Below, piece by piece: positions 11,540-21,598 of a stretch of DNA of 64,000 nt. The stretch is taken from contig SUUE01000008.1 in the NCBI GenBank assembly GCA_015062685.1, forward strand, positions 1-64,000. Direction: 5' to 3'. The notes beneath the pieces are model-generated. The model did no database searches. It saw only the letters and a program-made list of their open reading frames with translations, and was not told where the DNA came from. The stretch's first letter is position 1. Each line of letters starts with the position of its first letter. Both the position numbers and the translations under genes were made by a program. The stretch is from Coriobacteriaceae bacterium (GTDB lineage Bacteria; Actinomycetota; Coriobacteriia; Coriobacteriales; Eggerthellaceae).

Positions 11540-12259
11540 GTGCTTTCTGATAGGCGTCAGCGCGTGTTGGCTGCGCTCATCGAGGAATACGTTGCGAGGG
11601 CGCTTCCCGTTGGCTCGCGCACGCTCACGGAGCACTACCGTCTCGGCGTAAGCCCTGCGACCATCCGAAACGAGCTCTCTGCGCTCGAGGGCGATGGCTA
11701 CATATCGCAACCCCATACGTCCGCAGGCAGGATCCCGACCGATTTCGGGTACCGCACGTTCGTGGACGAGCTCGTGGAGTCGGGGCAGATCGACGATAGC
11801 CCAGAAACCGAGGAGACGCTTCGCCAGCTGCGCGATCAGGCGCAGGAGCTCGACGAGCTGATCGAGCAGACGTCGCGGGCGCTGTCGAGGTTCACCGATT
11901 GCCTGTCGGTGGTCACTCCGCCGAACCTCTCACATCCGCGAAAGCTCGGCATAATGTCCCTCATGAAGCAGCCGGAGTTCGCCTACACCGAGGCGCTGCT
12001 CCCCGTCATGCAGGTGCTGGAGGACGACACCGTGCTTCTGCACGTTCTGGATGCCGCCGCGCCCGAGGGCGAGGGCGCCCAGGTGCGCATCGGCAGGGAG
12101 AACGAGACGGAACAGCTCGCGGGCGTTTCGGTTGTGGCGTGCAGGTACGGAGTCGGCGCCGATGGCGGTATCGTGGCTGTTATCGGGCCAACGCGCATGG
12201 ATTACACGAAGGCGATTTCCGCCGTGAGAATTGCAAGCAGGACGCTCGGCGGCGAATAG
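11540..12259 (+). CDS. hrcA: Heat-inducible transcription repressor HrcA, short form (GTG start)
   Basis: N-terminal wHTH SPATIRNELSALEGDGYISQPHTSAGRIPT; C-terminal GGIVAVIGPTRMDYTK; precedes dnaJ. Confidence 0.9.
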   Translation: MLSDRRQRVLAALIEEYVARALPVGSRTLTEHYRLGVSPATIRNELSALEGDGYISQPHTSAGRIPTDFGYRTFVDELVESGQIDDSPETEETLRQLRDQAQELDELIEQTSRALSRFTDCLSVVTPPNLSHPRKLGIMSLMKQPEFAYTEALLPVMQVLEDDTVLLHVLDAAAPEGEGAQVRIGRENETEQLAGVSVVACRYGVGADGGIVAVIGPTRMDYTKAISAVRIASRTLGGE

Positions 12260-12289
12260 CCGGGCGCATAGGAAAGGACAGTAAGGCAC

Positions 12290-13426
12290 ATGGCCAGAGA
12301 TCTGTACGAGGTCCTCGGCGTTTCGCGTGATGCAACGGACGACGAGATCAAGAAGGCGTTCCGAAAGCAGGCGCGCAAGCTGCATCCCGACGTCAACAAG
12401 TCAGCCAACGCGGAAGAGGAGTTCAAGGAGCTCAACGAGGCTTACGACGTGCTTTCCGACCCCAACAAGCGCGCCTACTACGACCGCACGGGGTCCACTC
12501 CCGGCGCTTCTGGCGGCGGAAGCCCCTACGGCACCGGCTACGTCGATTTCGAGGACATCTTCGGTGGCGGCTTCGGCGGCATGGGAGACATCTTCAGCTC
12601 GTTCTTCAGCGGCATGGGCGGTGGTGGCACGATGCGCCGCGAGGGCCGCGACATGGGCGTCGGGCTGCGCCTCACTCTCCAGGAGGTAGCAACCGGGGCG
12701 AAGAAGGAGATTGTGTACGACCGCCTGTCCCCCTGCCAGGACTGCGGTGGCACCGGCTTGGGCGAGGGCGGCAAGGAAGTCGCTTGTCCCGATTGCAACG
12801 GTTCGGGCCGCGTGTACACCGTCCAGCACACGTTCCTGGGCGACATGCGCACGACGTCGTCGTGCACTCGCTGCGGAGGCACCGGCCGCACCATCGATAA
12901 CCCGTGCCCCGAATGCGAGGGCCAGGGCCGCGTGCCGGATCGTCAGCGCGTCACCGTCGAGGTGCCCGCGGGCATCCGCGACTCGCAGCAGCTGCGCATA
13001 ACGGGCTTCGGCGAGGCCGGCCTGCGCGGAGCCACTTCGGGTAACCTCATCGTCACCTGCCGCGTGCAGCCGCATGAGTTCTTCGAGCGCGAGGGCGACA
13101 ACCTCCATGCGCGCGCAAGCGTGTCGATGATCCAGGCGGCGCTCGGCGTCGAGACCGAGATCGAGGGCATCCTGCCTGACGAGAAGGTGAGCGTCCGCAT
13201 TCCCGAGGGCTGTCAGAACGAGCAGGTCATCAGGGTGCGCGGAAAGGGCATGCCGAAGTTCCGCAGCGATCTGCGCGGCGACATGTACGTGCACGTGGGC
13301 GTTACCATCCCGAAGAAGCTCACGAAGTCGCAGCGCGAACTGCTCGAGCAGCTCGCGAAGGAGCTCGGCGAGGACTACGCCAACCCGCGCTCGCGCCTCG
13401 AGAAGCTCCGCGACGCGTTCAACTAG
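12290..13426 (+). CDS. dnaJ: Chaperone DnaJ
   Basis: J-domain with HPD, G-rich linker, CxxCxGxG zinc motifs. Confidence 0.96.
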   Translation: MARDLYEVLGVSRDATDDEIKKAFRKQARKLHPDVNKSANAEEEFKELNEAYDVLSDPNKRAYYDRTGSTPGASGGGSPYGTGYVDFEDIFGGGFGGMGDIFSSFFSGMGGGGTMRREGRDMGVGLRLTLQEVATGAKKEIVYDRLSPCQDCGGTGLGEGGKEVACPDCNGSGRVYTVQHTFLGDMRTTSSCTRCGGTGRTIDNPCPECEGQGRVPDRQRVTVEVPAGIRDSQQLRITGFGEAGLRGATSGNLIVTCRVQPHEFFEREGDNLHARASVSMIQAALGVETEIEGILPDEKVSVRIPEGCQNEQVIRVRGKGMPKFRSDLRGDMYVHVGVTIPKKLTKSQRELLEQLAKELGEDYANPRSRLEKLRDAFN

Positions 13427-13439
13427 CCGGATCGCGGCA

Positions 13440-14648
13440 ATGTCGCTCCAAGACGCTTCAACGTTCCATATCGTCAACCTCGGGTGCAAGGTGAACCGCG
13501 TCGAGTCCGACTCGATGGCGGCCGCTCTGCTGCGCCATGGCTGCAAGGCCGAAGCCGAAGAGGCGGCAGACCTCGTCATTGTCAACACCTGCACGGTGAC
13601 GGGGGAGGCCGAGAAGAAGACGCGCAAGGCCGTCAGGCACGCGCTGGCGGTGAACCCGCTCGCGCGAGTCGTGGTCACGGGCTGCGCCGCGGCGATCACC
13701 CCCGGGTTCTTCGAGTCGCTTGACCCTCGCGTCGAGGTTAGGGGGAAGAAGCAGCTCGAGGACGAGCTCGAATCGGGCCAGGAGGTCCCGCAGCTGAGAG
13801 TGGGGCAGGGTTTCCGCACGCGCGTCGGCGTGAAGGTGCAGGACGGCTGCGATCGCGCATGCTCCTACTGCATCGTGCACGTTGCGCGGGGGAAAGCCTG
13901 GAGCGTGAGCCACGACGTGGTCGTGCGCGAGGCGCGCAAGCACTTCGATGCCGGCGTGAAGGAGGTCGTGCTCGCGGGCATAGACATCGGGGCCTATCGA
14001 GATGGCGGGCTGGAACTGCCGCAATTGGCTGACTTGCTCGTGCGCGAGGCGGATGAGGCAACCTTGGAGGGCGATCTGCCTGCCCGAATCCGCATCTCGA
14101 GCATCGAGCCCGTGAGCGTGAGCGACGCGCTCGTTGGGGCCCTCGTGCGAAACGATGGGCGCATCTGCCGCCATCTGCACCTGCCGGTGCAGTCGGGGAG
14201 CTCGAAGGTGCTGCACGAGATGAACCGCCCCTATTCGGCAGAGGAATTCATGCGGCTCGTGGAGAAGCTCCGCGCGGCCGTTCCGGGCATCTCGCTCACG
14301 ACGGACGTTATCGTCGGCTTCCCCGGCGAGACGGAAGCGGATTTCCAGGAGACGTGCGACCTCGTGAGGGCCGCGGGTTTCTCGCGCCTGCACGTGTTCC
14401 CCTATTCGCGACGCGAGGGCACGCCGGCGGCTGAGCGTCCCGACCAGGTGCCCGCCGAAATCAAGCGCGAGCGGGCGAGCAGGTTAAGGGCGATAGGGAA
14501 GAGCCTCGGAGAAGCGGACATGCTCTCTCGTTCCGGAACGCGTGAGCTGGTTCTGGTTGAAGGTGCCACGGCGCTCACCGAGAGCTACCACGAAGTTGCC
14601 GCTCCGGAAGCCTCGGAGCCGGGCGCGCTTGTGCCGGTCGTCCTGTAG
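13440..14648 (+). CDS. mtaB: MtaB-type tRNA methylthiotransferase
   Basis: NLGCKVNRVESD, CDRACSYCIV radical SAM motif, MiaB/MtaB architecture. Confidence 0.88.
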   Translation: MSLQDASTFHIVNLGCKVNRVESDSMAAALLRHGCKAEAEEAADLVIVNTCTVTGEAEKKTRKAVRHALAVNPLARVVVTGCAAAITPGFFESLDPRVEVRGKKQLEDELESGQEVPQLRVGQGFRTRVGVKVQDGCDRACSYCIVHVARGKAWSVSHDVVVREARKHFDAGVKEVVLAGIDIGAYRDGGLELPQLADLLVREADEATLEGDLPARIRISSIEPVSVSDALVGALVRNDGRICRHLHLPVQSGSSKVLHEMNRPYSAEEFMRLVEKLRAAVPGISLTTDVIVGFPGETEADFQETCDLVRAAGFSRLHVFPYSRREGTPAAERPDQVPAEIKRERASRLRAIGKSLGEADMLSRSGTRELVLVEGATALTESYHEVAAPEASEPGALVPVVL

Positions 14649-14711
14649 GGCGGCGGTCCGCTTGCTGGAAAGGCGTTCGTTAGCCAATAGGGTTGTCGTA
14701 CAATGCAGCGC

Positions 14712-15602
14712 ATGGAAAATCGCATGCTTCCGCATATCGCGGCCCTGTTCACCATGTTCGTTTGGGGCTTGACCTTCGTGTCAACGAAAGTGCTCTTGGG
14801 TTACCTGAGCCCGATCGAGATCCTTTTCTCCCGCACGGTGCTTGGGTTCTTGACGCTTTGCCTGCTGCGCCCGCGCGTGTTGCGCACGAAGGCGCGATCG
14901 CACGAGCTGCTTTTCGCTGCCGCGGGGTTGACGGGCGCGTTCGGCTATTACCTTGCCGAGAACATCGCGCTCCAGTTCGCCGACGCCTCGTTCGTGTCTG
15001 TAGCCGTTTCCACCGCGCCGCTTTTCACGGCCTTGCTGGGTTTCGTCCTTCTGAAGGAAGAGGGCTTCGGGCTGAGGTTCGTGGCGGGCTTCGTCATAGC
15101 CATTTCGGGCATCGCCCTCATAAGCTTCCAGGAAGGCCCGGCGCATGCAAGCGCAATAGGTGTTCTGCTCTGCCTCGTGGGTGCGCTCACCTGGGCCGTT
15201 TACTCGATCGTCATCAAGCGTCTCTCGAGCTTCGGCTACGACACGATCGCCGTCACGAAGCGCGTGTTCGCCTGGGGCCTCATATACATGGCCGTGACGC
15301 TCGTGGCGACGGGCGACGTTTTTCCCTTCGCGGCGCTCACAGAGCCCACCGTAATGGGCAACCTCGCCTTCCTCGGCATCCTGGCATCGGCTGGATGCTT
15401 CGTCACATGGGGGTACAGCGTGAAGCACCTAGGGGCCACGTCGGCTTCCGCATACATCTACCTCCAGGCACCTGTCACGGTCGTCTGGGCGGTCATTCTT
15501 CTGGGTGAGCCCTTCACCGCCGCCATCGTGGCCGGTTTGGCTCTCGTCATAGTCGGGCTCGCGCTGTCCGAGGGCTTCGTATTCGGCAAGCGCGCGTCAT
15601 AA
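14712..15602 (+). CDS. EamA/DMT family transporter
   Basis: About 10 TM, FTMFVWGLTFVSTK; TACAAT-N7-ATG supports start 14712. Confidence 0.85.
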   Translation: MENRMLPHIAALFTMFVWGLTFVSTKVLLGYLSPIEILFSRTVLGFLTLCLLRPRVLRTKARSHELLFAAAGLTGAFGYYLAENIALQFADASFVSVAVSTAPLFTALLGFVLLKEEGFGLRFVAGFVIAISGIALISFQEGPAHASAIGVLLCLVGALTWAVYSIVIKRLSSFGYDTIAVTKRVFAWGLIYMAVTLVATGDVFPFAALTEPTVMGNLAFLGILASAGCFVTWGYSVKHLGATSASAYIYLQAPVTVVWAVILLGEPFTAAIVAGLALVIVGLALSEGFVFGKRAS

Positions 15603-15714
15603 CGATTGGCTCTACACGTATTTGCTGCATACCTCATCAGGGCACATGCTACGACGCGTGCGCGGCTGCCTGCGTGATACAATCACTCCGAAACAAGCGA
15701 GATGGGGGAATACC

Positions 15715-16644
15715 ATGCGTAAATGCGACCTGCACGACATTATTGACGAGATCAAGGCCACGTACGACTCGAGCGACGAGATCTTCTTCACGGACACGAA
15801 CAGGCGGATGCCGAGCCGCAATGAGGTGATTAGCATCCTCAAGGACATGCGGAACATCATGTTTCCCGGCTACTTCACCGACGGCGCGCAGACCACGACC
15901 GATGCGAGCTATTTCATAGGCAACACGGTGCTCCGCGCCGAGGAGAATCTCGTCAGGCAAGTGCGTCTCGCCCTATGGTTCCGCGACGGGGACAAGAAGA
16001 CCGCGGAGGAGATCGACGAGCGAGCCGAGGAAGTGGCCTCGGCCATGCTCTGCAAGCTTCCGGGAATCCAACGCATGCTCTACAAGGACATACAGGCGGC
16101 GTTTGACGGCGATCCCGCTGCGCAGTCAAAGGAAGAGATCATCTACTCGTACCCTGGGTTCTTCGCCATCTGGGTGTACCGCATAGCCCACGAGCTCTAT
16201 TCGCTCGACGTGCCGCTCATCCCGCGCATCATGACCGAGTACGCGCACAGCCGCACGGGCGTGGACATCAACGCGGGCGCGACGGTGGGCGAGTATTTCT
16301 TCATCGACCACGCCACTGGCGTGGTTATCGGCGAGACCACCGTCATCGGCAACCATGTGAAGATCTACCAGGGCGTGACGCTCGGCGCGCTCTCGACGCG
16401 CGGAGGCCAGCGCCTCGCGGGCGTCAGGCGTCACCCGACGATCGAGGACAACGTCACCATCTACGCCAACGCGTGCGTCCTCGGCGGCGACACGGTCGTG
16501 GGAGAGGGGTCCGTCATCGCGGGCAGCGCGTTCGTGACGGCCTCGGTGCCCGCCGGCAGCCGCGTTTCGCTCAAGAACCAGGACGTCGACGTGCGGAGCG
16601 CCAGGCCCAACCGCAAGCCGCCCTGCTTGGAGATCATCGAGTAA
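15715..16644 (+). CDS. Serine O-acetyltransferase family protein
   Basis: Left-handed beta-helix GVDINAGATVGEYFFIDHATGVVIGETTVIGNHVKIYQGVTLGA. Confidence 0.9.
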   Translation: MRKCDLHDIIDEIKATYDSSDEIFFTDTNRRMPSRNEVISILKDMRNIMFPGYFTDGAQTTTDASYFIGNTVLRAEENLVRQVRLALWFRDGDKKTAEEIDERAEEVASAMLCKLPGIQRMLYKDIQAAFDGDPAAQSKEEIIYSYPGFFAIWVYRIAHELYSLDVPLIPRIMTEYAHSRTGVDINAGATVGEYFFIDHATGVVIGETTVIGNHVKIYQGVTLGALSTRGGQRLAGVRRHPTIEDNVTIYANACVLGGDTVVGEGSVIAGSAFVTASVPAGSRVSLKNQDVDVRSARPNRKPPCLEIIE

Positions 16645-16691
16645 AGTAGCGCTCGCTTGTCTATCGGCGCCCCTGTTTGACGGGGGCGCTC

Positions 16692-17111
16692 CTATTTCCG
16701 ATAGTAGGCGCGGTTGTTGGGCGTCTCATCCACTTCCACCTGTGCGACGGGGAAGCCGTCCGACTCCAGGCGGTCGAAGATGTAGCGCGCAAGGTTCTCC
16801 GCCGTCGTGCGGAAGGGGAGCACGGTCAGCGAGAAGCCTTCGGACTCGAGCGCGGCCACCGTCTCGGGCTTGAGCGACCCTTCCTCCACCAGGAACGTGT
16901 GGTCGAGCTCTTCCGCAATCCCGCGCACGGCCTTCTTGAACACGCCGAAGTCGAGGACCATGTCGCGCATCGTGCCCTCTGCCTGCAGGTCATGCTGCTC
17001 GAGCGTCACCTCGACGCGCCAGCGGTGCCCGTGGAGGTTCTCGCACTTGCCGTAGTAATCGGTCAGGAAATGCGCCGAATCGAATGATGCTTCAGTGTTT
17101 AGGCCGAACAT
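16692..17111 (-). CDS. queD: 6-pyruvoyl-tetrahydropterin synthase / QueD family
   Basis: FDSAHFL, CENLHGHRW, LDHTFL motifs. Confidence 0.86.
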   Translation of the reverse strand: MFGLNTEASFDSAHFLTDYYGKCENLHGHRWRVEVTLEQHDLQAEGTMRDMVLDFGVFKKAVRGIAEELDHTFLVEEGSLKPETVAALESEGFSLTVLPFRTTAENLARYIFDRLESDGFPVAQVEVDETPNNRAYYRK

Positions 17112-17223
17112 GGGCGGTTCTCCTATACAGTGATCTTAAACGAGCCTCGCTATGTTACAGAAGGCTTCGAACCGTACGTTTTCTGCTATTGTAATCGATG
17201 CTCAAACACGAGAAAGGAATGGC

Positions 17224-17823
17224 ATGAACATCGTATGCTTGGACATGGAGGGCGTGCTCGTCCCCGAAATCTGGATTGCGTTCTCGGAAGCGAGCGGCAT
17301 CCCCGAGCTGTCCAGGACCACACGGGACGAACCCGACTACGACAAGCTCATGAAGTTCAGGCTCGATATCCTCAGGGAGCACGGCCTCGGCCTTGACCAG
17401 ATCCAAGAGGTCATCTCCACGATCGACCCTCTGCCAGGCGCGCGCGAGTTCCTTGACGAGCTCCGCAAGAAGACCCAGGTCGTCATCCTATCCGATACGT
17501 TCGAGCAGTTTGGCATGCCTCTCATGGCAAAGCTTAACTGGCCGAGCCTCTTCTGCAACGAGCTCGTCGTAGCCGGTGACGGCACGATCGAGGACTACCG
17601 CATGCGCTGCGAGAAATCCAAGCTGACGACGGTGCGCGCGCTGCAATCGTGCGGATTCGAGACCATCGCAGCTGGCGATAGCTTCAACGACCTCGCCATG
17701 ATTCGCGCCTCGAAGGCGGGCTTTCTGTTCCGCAGCACGCAGGCCATCATCGACGACAACCCGGACCTGCAGGCCTTCGAGGAATTCGACGACCTGCTCG
17801 CCGCGATCGTCGAAGCTCTCTAG
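17224..17823 (+). CDS. thrH: ThrH-like phosphoserine phosphatase / homoserine phosphotransferase (HAD)
   Basis: CLDMEGVLVPEIWIAF, ILSDTFEQF, AAGDSFNDLAMI. Confidence 0.85.
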   Translation: MNIVCLDMEGVLVPEIWIAFSEASGIPELSRTTRDEPDYDKLMKFRLDILREHGLGLDQIQEVISTIDPLPGAREFLDELRKKTQVVILSDTFEQFGMPLMAKLNWPSLFCNELVVAGDGTIEDYRMRCEKSKLTTVRALQSCGFETIAAGDSFNDLAMIRASKAGFLFRSTQAIIDDNPDLQAFEEFDDLLAAIVEAL

Positions 17824-17835
17824 GGGCGGTCTGCC

Positions 17836-18081
17836 ATGGCGAAAAAAAAGAAGATGTCCAAAGCCCAAGCTGCTTCTGCGCGCAAGGAGATGACCCAGCG
17901 CGACGTCGCCAAGCTGCATGCCCGCGAGAGGAAAGAAGAGCTCCGCGAAATGCAGAAGAAGGCTCAGGAAGAGAAGAAGAAAGGCCCGGTGTTCGGCACG
18001 ATCATCTTCCTCGTCGTGGTTCTTGCTATTGCGGGCTTCGCTGCGTTGCTAACCGTCGGACCTGGGATTATCGCAAAATAG
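17836..18081 (+). CDS. Small Lys-rich single-TM protein
   Basis: 81 aa, basic N-terminus, one C-terminal hydrophobic helix, directly after thrH. Confidence 0.6.
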   Translation: MAKKKKMSKAQAASARKEMTQRDVAKLHARERKEELREMQKKAQEEKKKGPVFGTIIFLVVVLAIAGFAALLTVGPGIIAK

Positions 18082-18235
18082 GCTCAGTGCTGCGAGCGAG
18101 TGCCGTGCTTCACGTTGCAAAGCCCAGCGATACGTAACGCGTCCTCTCTATTGATGAGCGAATAGGCTAGGGTTGCGCTCATATTTTCGGCTCGCTAATC
18201 CATTATGTGCTATCATGAATTTGTGGGTTTAGTGA

Positions 18236-18552
18236 ATTAAACCTGCACTGCTGATGCAGAGCGTGTCGCTAATATGCGAATCAGGCTCGTTTCAGCAGGT
18301 CGTATTAAGAGAAACGCGAAAGGAGGGGTCCTGCAGTCGTTTCTTACGGCGTAAGTCGTGCTGAACGCGGGTAAGCCTTTTAGGGGATGGCATAAATACG
18401 GAGGCGTCCGTAAGTCATGAATGCGAATGCGTCCGTGATTTCCCGCAAGTTCGAACCGCCGGTATTGCCACTGCAGAGTGAGCGTAGGCTCACAGTTGGG
18501 CGATAGGGGAAATATCGCCCGATTGTCTTTAAGAAAATCCTTTAAAGGAGGG
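18236..18552 (+). ncRNA. Candidate structured 5' leader of the MFS gene
   Basis: About 320 nt non-coding with ordered hairpins: ACCTGC(18241)...GCAGGT(18300); TACGGA-GGCG-TCCGTA; GTGAGC-GTAG-GCTCAC; GGGCGATA-ggggaaa-TATCGCCC; then RBS aaaggaggg. Confidence 0.45.
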
Positions 18553-18556
18553 ATTG

Positions 18557-20281
18557 ATGGACGGCAAAGAATTTACCGTTTCCGAAGTCATCGACTCGTT
18601 CGGTATCAACGGTCATACTTGGCTGATGTTCGCACTGCTGGGTCTGGCAAACATCTTTGACGGTTATGACTTCATGGTCATTAACGTCACGAACAGCTAC
18701 GTTGCTGCTACCTTCTGGCCTGACGCGTTCGCGCTCAACGAGGCCACTGGCAAGATCGCCCTTCAGCCGCAGTACTCGGCTCTCATGGGCTCCCTGACCA
18801 CTTGGGGCCTGCTGGGCATGGTGCTCGGCGGCGCTACCGGCGGCATTCTTTCCGACCGCATTGGTCGTAAGAAGATGCTGACGATCGCCGTTCTCTTCTA
18901 CGGCGTCTTCACGCTGCCGCAGGCGTTCGCGAACGACGTGTACTTCTTCGCGGCGTTCCGTCTGATCGCTGGCTTCGGCGTCGGCTCCTGCATCCCGGTC
19001 GTTACGACCTGCTTCTCTGAGACCATTCCGTCTCAGCACCGTGGCGTGTTCGTGACCTTCGGCATGGCCTTCATGGTCGCCGGCTGGGTGCTCGCTGGTC
19101 TGATCGGCAACCCGATTGCCTCCAACACGGCATCGATCATCCCGGGCTTCACCGATGGTGCCATCACCACCGCTGCGTCCGGCAACCTGCCTGAGGGTGC
19201 TTCCTTCTGCCAGAACTGGCGTCTCTGCTACCTGATCGGCGCTCTGCCCATCGTTTACGGCATCCTGCTGTTCTTCCTGATGCATGAGACTCCGCACTGG
19301 TATGCGAACAGCGGCCAGAAGGAAAAGGCGTGCGAGGCTCTGGAGGACATCGCTCACAAGCATCATGATGACAGCGCTCATTATGATCCCAACCTGCTGG
19401 TTGTTCCGCCGAAACCGGCGAACATTGGCCCGAACGTTCTGTTCTCCAAGAAGTACATCGTTGCGACCGCTGCTATTTGGACCACCTACTTCGTTGGTCA
19501 GTTCTGCGTGTACGGCATGAACGCCTGGATCCCGACTTGGTTCCAGGGCGTCGGCTACTCCGCCGCTGACTCCACGAACCTCCAGACGTGGAACAACTTC
19601 GCAGCAATTCTGTCGAACATCTCCGTTGGCTTCGTCTCTGACCGCATCGGTCGTAAGAAGAACCTTGCTGGTTCCTGGATTGCCTGCATCGTCGCCATCG
19701 TTCTGTGCTCGATGCTCGTCCAGCCGAACAACATGGCTCTGTGCGTCGTCCTGATGCTGCTCTTCGGCTTCTGCCTGAACTACGCCATCACGGCCGTTCA
19801 GCCGCTGATGCCCGAGAGCTATCCGACCGCTCTGCGCAACACCGGCGTTGCTTGGTGCCAGGCGTTCGCTCGCTTCGGTGGTTCTGGTTCTTCGATCGTT
19901 CTCGGCGCTATCGCTGCGAACGCGATCTTCAAGACCGCGGAAGGTGCCACCAACTGGTCGCTCGTCGTGCTCGTTCTCATCGTTCCGTTCCTGCTGGGCT
20001 TCATCTGCACGGTTATGTTCGTGCGTGAGACCGGTGGTAAGACGATGGACCAGCTGGCCGCCGAGTCGACCACGGAAGACAAGTCCGACACTGGTACTAC
20101 GCTGTTTGGCATCATGATGGTCGTTGCCGCACTCCTTGCAGTTCTCTGCATCGTGTGCCCGCTCGTTGTCCAGGGTTGGTCTTCCAGCCCGATGGCTCTG
20201 CCGCTGATGACCATCGGCATGCTGCTCCCGTTCGTCTACTTCTTCATCTTCGCGACTCCGCAGATCAAGAACTCCAAGTAG
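18557..20281 (+). CDS. MFS transporter, aromatic-acid:H+ symporter-like, with extra C-terminal TM segments
   Basis: FDGYDFMVINV, DRIGRKK twice; about 12 TM plus two further hydrophobic segments; RBS aaaggaggg. Confidence 0.85.
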   Translation: MDGKEFTVSEVIDSFGINGHTWLMFALLGLANIFDGYDFMVINVTNSYVAATFWPDAFALNEATGKIALQPQYSALMGSLTTWGLLGMVLGGATGGILSDRIGRKKMLTIAVLFYGVFTLPQAFANDVYFFAAFRLIAGFGVGSCIPVVTTCFSETIPSQHRGVFVTFGMAFMVAGWVLAGLIGNPIASNTASIIPGFTDGAITTAASGNLPEGASFCQNWRLCYLIGALPIVYGILLFFLMHETPHWYANSGQKEKACEALEDIAHKHHDDSAHYDPNLLVVPPKPANIGPNVLFSKKYIVATAAIWTTYFVGQFCVYGMNAWIPTWFQGVGYSAADSTNLQTWNNFAAILSNISVGFVSDRIGRKKNLAGSWIACIVAIVLCSMLVQPNNMALCVVLMLLFGFCLNYAITAVQPLMPESYPTALRNTGVAWCQAFARFGGSGSSIVLGAIAANAIFKTAEGATNWSLVVLVLIVPFLLGFICTVMFVRETGGKTMDQLAAESTTEDKSDTGTTLFGIMMVVAALLAVLCIVCPLVVQGWSSSPMALPLMTIGMLLPFVYFFIFATPQIKNSK

Positions 20282-20329
20282 TCGAGGGCTGCAAAGCGCT
20301 TATAGCGAACCGCATTGGGATCGCTAATG

Positions 20330-20363
20330 GGAACCCCCGCATCATGCGGGGGTTCCTTTATTC
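20330..20363 (+). terminator. Terminator after MFS gene
   Basis: GGAACCCCCGCAT/ATGCGGGGGTTCC then T-rich. Confidence 0.85.
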
Positions 20364-20451
20364 AAAGACGCCGATATCTGGCGGTGGGCGCTCGGGACTT
20401 GCTATACTGTTTCGGTGCCAAAAATGAACGAATACATGCAATGGGGATGAT

Positions 20452-20793
20452 ATGGCAAAGATTACCAAGAAGCAGAGGGTGGCGCTCAAGCAGATCGACG
20501 TGCTTTCAGCGGAGCGAAAAAGGGACCTTATTCTCGGATTCTCTTCAATCGGCGTGATGGTCCTCGTCATCATCGGCTATAACACGCTCACGTACAGCCT
20601 GGGCGTCATCGACGAGGCCAACACGATCATTCGCGCCGCAATCTACATCACGGCCATGGTTATCGCGGGCTTCTGCGGAATCATGCTCATGCGCGCTTCG
20701 AGAAAGAAGGCGAAGATCGATGGCATGCGCCAATCGGTGAGCATATCGCGCGATACCCTCGAGGCATGGCGCAGGGGCGAGTTCGACGAGTAG
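20452..20793 (+). CDS. Hypothetical protein with two TM segments
   Basis: RBS ggggat and ATG; two hydrophobic segments. Confidence 0.55.
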   Translation: MAKITKKQRVALKQIDVLSAERKRDLILGFSSIGVMVLVIIGYNTLTYSLGVIDEANTIIRAAIYITAMVIAGFCGIMLMRASRKKAKIDGMRQSVSISRDTLEAWRRGEFDE

Positions 20794-20817
20794 GTGTCTC
20801 TCTTGATATAAAGAAGC

Positions 20818-20854
20818 CAGGGCCCGCCTTCCATGTTGCGGAAGGCGGGCCCTG
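20818..20854. terminator. Bidirectional terminator between convergent genes
   Basis: 15-bp perfect stem CAGGGCCCGCCTTCC-atgttgc-GGAAGGCGGGCCCTG. Confidence 0.8.
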
Positions 20855-20897
20855 GTCTTGCTGGCGTGGGTCCTCGGGATGTTCCGGCTTCTGCAGG

Positions 20898-21491
20898 CTA
20901 GTCCTGCTTCTCGGCTTCCCTCATGGCGAGGATCTCCTCGTAGGGGATGCCCTTGTTAGTGGTCAGGCGCTCCTTCCACTTGGCCCAGCCCTTCTTCTCG
21001 ATGGGCTCTCCCATGCTCTTCCCCTTGTAGCTCTCCTTGATCGCCATCGCGATGACGCAGCATGCGGCGATCCTCAGCTTGGAGATGTCCTTTACCTTGA
21101 TCTCGAAGCAACGGCCCTTGTCGCGGAACTTGACGCGGCTGATGCGGACGTCGAGCTTGCCCGTTCCCTCGTTGTGGAAGTCCAGGGGCGGGTCCTGAAG
21201 GGTGCCGAGGATGTCCCAGAGCATACCCTTGAAGAAGTAATGCTCGAAGATCGTATAGGTGTGGAGCTCGTATTCGTAGCGCTCGACGCCGACGTAGTAG
21301 ACGAGGGTGTTCGGGTCGAACCTGATGCGCGCCATCTGGCCGCCGAGGCGGTTGTAGATCTCGACGCGGTCGTTTTCCTTGGTCCAATCTGATTTGACGG
21401 TAATGAACTCGTCGCCGTCGGGGTACCAGAGCGCGAAGTTCTCGCGCTTGTCGACGGCGTCGACTTGCATGTATACGCGGTTGTTCTTCAA
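20898..21491 (-). CDS. Conserved hypothetical protein (TTG start)
   Basis: RBS gagagggga upstream of TTG; KNNRVYMQVDAVDKRENFALWYPDGDEF; beta-rich, no confident family. Confidence 0.6.
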   Translation of the reverse strand: MKNNRVYMQVDAVDKRENFALWYPDGDEFITVKSDWTKENDRVEIYNRLGGQMARIRFDPNTLVYYVGVERYEYELHTYTIFEHYFFKGMLWDILGTLQDPPLDFHNEGTGKLDVRISRVKFRDKGRCFEIKVKDISKLRIAACCVIAMAIKESYKGKSMGEPIEKKGWAKWKERLTTNKGIPYEEILAMREAEKQD

Positions 21492-21598
21492 GAAGGTTCC
21501 CCTCTCAATAGTCGAATGTACGCAATTATACAGAATGATGAGCAACCATGCGGCGTTCTGCGCGCTCGTATTTAGGGTAATTGAATTCGCGGGACGCG

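Noticed and set aside
18430-18470. tRNA-like GTTCGAACC in the MFS leader
   Set aside because: No acceptor stem, D-arm or anticodon arm could be assembled around it
18468-18474. GCCACTG in the MFS leader as a cobalamin riboswitch core
   Set aside because: Other conserved B12 riboswitch elements (B12 box, GGGAA...GGTG) not found in order
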